Source of the DNA: Pterois miles
Taxonomy: Eukaryota > Chordata > Actinopteri > Perciformes > Scorpaenidae
Assembly (NCBI GenBank): GCA_947000775.1
Contig: CAMQGK010000327.1
Span: 14,283,501-14,347,500, forward strand
DNA: 64,000 bases
Direction of reading: 5' to 3'
Both the position numbers and the translations under genes were made by a program. Under the pieces are notes generated by a model that saw only the letters and a program-made list of their open reading frames with translations, was not told the DNA's origin and did no database searches. Of the stretch, positions 59,717 to 64,000 are shown piece by piece. Position 1 is the stretch's first letter, and every line of letters starts with the position of its first letter.

Positions 59717-60646
59717 TTAAAGGAACAGTGTGTCACATTTCGGGGGTCTATTAGCCGAAATGGAATGTGATATTCATATCAATGTTTTTATTAGTGTATA
59801 ATCACCTGAACCTGAACAGTTTGTGTTTGCTTTGAATGAGCCCTTCATATCTACATAGGGAGTGAGTCCTCTTCACAGAGTCCACAATGTTGCACCATCA
59901 ACACTGGCTCTAGAGCGAGCATTTCACATTTTTACGTTACATGAAGGCCACCACAGTTCCTTGACACGCTTGTGAAGTTACCGGACAAGCGTGTCTTGTG
60001 AGCTGCAAAAATGTGGTAGCGCTAGCCGCCGTCTGACTTTTGTTGCTCATGATGGTGTTATTATGGTAAGGATGGCCTCTGAGCCAGTCTCCCAGGAAGA
60101 GCGCCTGGCTGTGAAGCAAAGTGGCAGTGGTACTACAACTTCCATGTCCATCATGCGATGGATGCAAAAACACTTTTTCCCATTGACTGACGTTGGGAAA
60201 GAGACGTCTGTAACTTAGTGGATAATGAACAGTATGAACACTTGAATAACCCTTATTAAAATGCACTAATAGCTGAATCCAGAGTTATTTCCCTTCCTAC
60301 ATTTATGTGAATGGGCCCCAGACTGAGGCTGGAGCAAGGGCTGGGAGGCGGAGTTAAAGGAAACATTACTACACCTGCTCTATGGGCGCAATGGATGTGG
60401 AAGACCGCCAGATGATCTGTATACTTTTTCACTCGAGCCATTTGGGCTTCATGCACCACTGAGCAACTCTCATAGGAATGAACAGGAGCACTCCTACAAT
60501 GCTATATCTAGTTCTCTTTATACGTCCATCTAACGGCATTGCCACGGTTTTGCACAGTCCTGGAAAGGGAGGAGTGAGCGGAGGGGTATTCAGTTGGTTG
60601 CAATCTGCAACCACACCACTAGATGCCTCCAAATCTGTACCTTTAA
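59717..60646. mobile_element. TTAA-flanked MITE with an internal insertion
   Basis: The left end is TTAAAGGAACAGTGTGTCAC. The right end reversed is TTAAAGGTACAGATTTGGAG, so TTAAAGG, one variable base, then ACAG form short inverted ends, and TTAA sits at both limits as in piggyBac-type elements. The body (AATGGAATGTGATATTCATA, AGGGAGTGAGTCCTCTTCAC, GGAGGGGTATTCAGTTGG) is a common teleost MITE by eye. The middle part (about 60020-60540, with CACTGAGCAACTCTCATAGG) looks like different repeat sequence inserted later. Confidence 0.6.
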
Positions 60647-60649
60647 TGA

Positions 60650-61822
60650 AATTGCTGTTATTATAGTTGCAGCTTCCTAAATCAGAATGTTGAATCAAAA
60701 AATGAATTGATATTATCTGCCTGGAGAATTATTATAATGATAAACAAAATTATGTAAAATACGGACAATTAATACAATACAGTGTGATACTGGAAGCACA
60801 TAATATGCGAAGATTTTAACAAGCAGCATGCCAGACCTCTTGTTACCCCTTTGGAAATGAGATGATACATCTCTAGGGCTTTATCCTCATACAACCCTAG
60901 TTTTACAGAAAACATAATTAAGCTTTAAATAAATTAATAAAATATGCAATATATTACATTTTAACAGAATAGATTTTCTTGTGTCTATTTGAACATTTCT
61001 GAAGGGGGTTGCACTGAGGGAATCTGGACTCATTACCCGGGTATTTCTAATATCCTGGCTACGACCCTGTTATTAAGATGATTAAATGTTTAAAGGGAAT
61101 GAGCGAATGAATTAATTAGTCTTACAAGAACCATATAGCCTACTGTAAGGACTCCTGAGGAGGGCCGAGGAGAACACCTGAGGAAAAGAAGTTGAAAGAG
61201 GTGTTAAAAAGAAATGAGAGCGAGATAACAGAGAAGGAATGTGCAAAGGAGAGAAACTGGGAAGCGAGCGAGAGAGAGATAGAGAGTGAGAAAGTGGGGA
61301 AGTGAGAGCGAGCCTGTGGGAGAAGAAGCACCAGCAGAATTTCAAGTTGCGCTTATGGCATTGCTCTCACACCTTGACCTCTACTGTTCCTGCCTGGGAA
61401 TAGCTGAAGGCCTGCCAGACACTGTTCAAGGCTGTTGTAATTCACTTTGGAGCAGGGAGATAAAAAGCAAAGACAAATCCAATGGAAAACTCCACTTGTT
61501 GGTCTTTTATTTTATTTGTAGTCACTGTGGAGTGCGTGAAAACATAGCTGCCCCGATCTCAATTCACCGCTGTGTGTGTTGATAGAAAATGGACGAAAGT
61601 TTCCTCCTGTGGTATTTTTTACTGCGGCATTGACAAGAAGGTAGGAGGGATATGCTCATAAATGGACATTTTCCTCCCACTTCAACTCATTGAAAGCAGC
61701 ATTACACACATCTACCGGCACACAGACAACACTCAGCGGACTATTAATAGCTATTTCTCCTCTTTGTGTTCGAGAGGAACCAGTACATATTCAGTGAGCC
61801 GCTGTCTAAACCAGCCCTCTAC
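60650..61822. other. Gene-free stretch with purine-rich tract
   Basis: 61150-61320 is purine-rich on the plus strand and opens S/L/F-rich minus ORFs of 63-77 codons. Nothing else recognised. Confidence 0.4.
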
Positions 61823-61936
61823 CTGAGCTGGCAGGCGCAGATGCTTCATTGTACACAGAGAATCAGTGAAATAAATCTCCTCTGTAAATAGCTCCCAGAC
61901 TCCGAGAGACAGATTATTGTTCAGATCAAAAGAGGA
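61823..61936 (-). CDS. Possible internal exon, faint RhoGEF (DH) resemblance
   Basis: On the minus strand 114 bases (38 codons, phase 0 to 0) lie between GAAGACAG/TCC (acceptor-like) and GCTCAG/GTAGAG (donor-like). The translation includes LGVWELFTEEIYFTDSLCTM, which loosely follows the VxxELxxTExxYvxDL pattern that begins Dbl-homology domains. The sequence around it is mixed in composition and free of repeats. Against it, the polypyrimidine tract is weak, no neighbouring exon was found, and the similarity is by eye only. Conserved noncoding DNA is an alternative. Confidence 0.2.
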
Positions 61937-62528
61937 CTGTCTTCCGAGCAAAACAACGGCACCTCAAATATGCTCGTTAGTCTCAGGTAGTTAAACCGAA
62001 CATACCTTTTTCACGGTATGGTTTAGCAAGATAGATAAAGGCTTTGCATAGGCAGCGAACAAACGCGGAGCACAACAGGGTTTTGATAAAGGAAAATGAC
62101 AAACAAGCAAGCTGTACTTGATGTCAATTTAAGCTATTTTGTCAGACTGTTTAAGCTGTAAAGTGTCACAGCAGTCTATGATGGCCTGACAAACACGCTA
62201 CTACAACTGTGTAATAAATAAGTGCCAATTATAAATAAAAACACAATTAGGTTGTTGGAAGCTTCGAACACCTGCCGTGGTTTACTGATGGATCACTTTG
62301 ATTTGAGCAGGCACAAACAAAGTAAGTCTTTTTCTGAAATAACTGCTGCAGTGATTTTGGGAGAGATCATTAGGAGATAGAGAACATGCTTCTGGCAATC
62401 CTTGATTTCATTCCTGTGCCAGTGCTCACATAGCAAGCTAGCTCGTACAACAAAACACATCATGCCAGTGATTTCTGTCGCCTGCATGGCAGTAGCTACG
62501 GGACTTTGACGTTTAAACTGTTGAAGCA

Positions 62529-62554
62529 ACACACACACACACACACACACACAA
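62529..62554 (+). repeat. (CA)n microsatellite
   Basis: About 13 CA units followed by AACAACACAC. Confidence 0.9.
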
Positions 62555-62559
62555 CAACA

Positions 62560-64000
62560 CACGCTAAAAAGCTAATAAGCTGAACCAATCCACCATTACT
62601 GAGTCACATTCTGCTAACGATATTCTGATGAGTCCCTCTCTTATTGCACCTATTTTTGTTCTAATACAAATATGCTGAAGTTCTGAATTAATGACGCTCT
62701 GTACCGCCTGCAACCCAAGAGAAACGGTAAACAATTGTGTTTTCACTGACTTGATAATATAGGCTACAGTTTATATGCAAAAGCAAATCATTTGCAATTT
62801 TTGAAAATACATTATGGAACTCATCTGACAATCTAATTTGAATAATGCAGCCAAATGTCTTTTCATTGCAATAATGGCTCTCATTTACATTGTAGCGCAA
62901 TTCTGGATCCCTGCACTGTCGGCCTCCGCAGCCCAGCTGAAGAAGCCAAGCGCTGGATGGTTTTGGCAGTTAACAACCCTTCCTCCTTAGCCATACATAC
63001 AGCTTCAGGGTCTAGAAGACCGAGATCTAACAACATTATAATAGTTGCACATTTACAGAGGAAAACACAAGAACATTATGGAAGAATAGTGCTATAATTA
63101 TTAGCATAAGAGTAATTAATATGGTCTTTCATCTAATCAGGCTCAGAATGTGTAAATGTAAAGGAAAGCTGTAGGAAGACAAGCCACTCCGCCATGGCTC
63201 TCGAAATTGAGAGAGAGTGGTGGTGGTGGGGGGTTAGCTTAATGATGACCTTCAAGTGAGCTCTCATTAAGAATAATTGGAGAGAAGTGGACAGAGAAGT
63301 GTTGGGTGCCATCTAATGAATCATGAGAGGCTGCAGCAGAGTAGGTACCTGCTCACATACAACTCACCGATGTGAATTTACACTGGCTTCATGTAAGTTT
63401 GAAAGTGCTTATGGCATAGCTATCACAAGCTGTGTTCAGGCCATAGGAGCAACAATTCTCATTATGCACCTGCTGCTTCTGAGTTATTAAAGGTGTTTTA
63501 TAAGACAAAGGTACAATCTGCTTCAAACTGTTTTAAAAACGAATCTCAAAGTTAGCCGGTCACACCAAAATGTGTCATAACTTGAATTTCTGTCGCTGGC
63601 GAGCTAACAATCTAGCCAGCCAGAAACATGTGTGAGCCAATCACAATATCTTCCTGAGCTTCTCCTTATTTTCTTTGTACTATCTCTTTGACTCTCGTCT
63701 GGCATTTTGTTCTTGGATTGTATATCATTTTATTCCATAAAAAAATTGTTCTAAGTTAACGAGCTCGCTAATTGCTTGCTAACTGTCAGTTGCTAATGGG
63801 ACAGTTTATGAAAAACATGTATTCTACCAGCAACTCCTGTCTCATTTTTTGTGAGGCAGTTTTTCTTTCTCTGACAGAAGAGGGTAAAATAAAAGCAGAT
63901 GGTGCAACACGACTAATGAGCTACGATAGCTTCCTCCATTTTGGACTACTGGTGCTCCATTTCCTCAAAGGTCAACGATGTCAATACGCAAAGAAGTGTT
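62560..64000. other. Gene-free stretch to window end
   Basis: ORFs up to 80 codons without family resemblance. A short GTGGTGGTGGGGGG purine tract lies near 63220. Nothing recognised. Confidence 0.4.

Noticed and set aside
1..64000. A multi-gene operon, defence system or other gene cluster
   Set aside because: No run of adjacent same-strand ORFs, no ribosome-binding pattern and no recognisable enzyme families apart from retroelement fragments. The DNA is eukaryotic and noncoding throughout.

Overview
The window looks like chromosomal DNA from a bony fish (teleost). It is AT-rich and about 64 kb long, with no compact run of long ORFs, long microsatellites, and many short interspersed elements of types known from teleosts: a V-SINE-like family, a tRNA-derived SINE with a LINE-type tail, and small hAT-, PIF/Harbinger- and TTAA-flanked DNA elements. 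I found no complete protein-coding gene, rRNA, tRNA gene or CRISPR array. Almost all short ORFs here are chance openings in intergenic or intronic DNA. Two weak exon candidates are listed: a possible signal-peptide first exon at about 35.7 kb (minus strand) and a 38-codon exon-like stretch at about 61.9 kb (minus strand). Family names come from recognition by eye. Boundaries are sequence-supported only where target-site duplications are given.

Layout. 0-10 kb: single-copy-looking DNA, with a hAT-like terminus at the left edge, a PIF/Harbinger-like MITE (7258-7861, TAA duplication) and a cluster of partial repeats ending in a V-SINE (9.2-9.8 kb). 10-20 kb: CACT microsatellite, a run of 40 T, a LINE 3' end (11.5 kb), and a V-SINE inserted in an older MITE with a perfect 12-bp duplication (14.1 kb). 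20-26 kb: a broken LINE reverse-transcriptase copy, interrupted by copies of other repeats, plus a second LINE tail and a degenerate SINE. 28-33 kb: a SINE inserted head-to-head into another copy of the same SINE, and a hAT-like element with near-perfect 8-bp duplications. 34-37 kb: CA, GA and GT/G22 simple repeats around the candidate first exon. 37-39 kb: another V-SINE and a 97-bp tandem duplication. 42-43 kb: nested repeats.

The most unusual part is 45.6-53.9 kb. A 30-bp minisatellite (14 units containing CCTAAACCTAAA) lies 48 bp from a 4-kb minus-strand Ty3/Gypsy LTR retrotransposon (46089-50096, TG...CA ends, CTCTT duplication). Its two LTRs differ in length by about 100 bases (391 against 492), mainly because cytosines, alone or with a neighbouring base, are missing from one copy on the plus strand. 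Gag zinc-knuckle and reverse-transcriptase motifs inside are scattered over frames. This is either a local consensus-quality failure or a very odd decay pattern. At 53.2-53.9 kb a 704-bp minisatellite is built from exactly 22 copies of a 19-bp module and 13 copies of a 22-bp module, and is open in all three forward frames.

The genes do not work together in any system here. The biology visible is a layered record of mobile-element insertion and tandem-repeat expansion, including direct evidence that one SINE shares its 3' tail with a LINE found in the same window.
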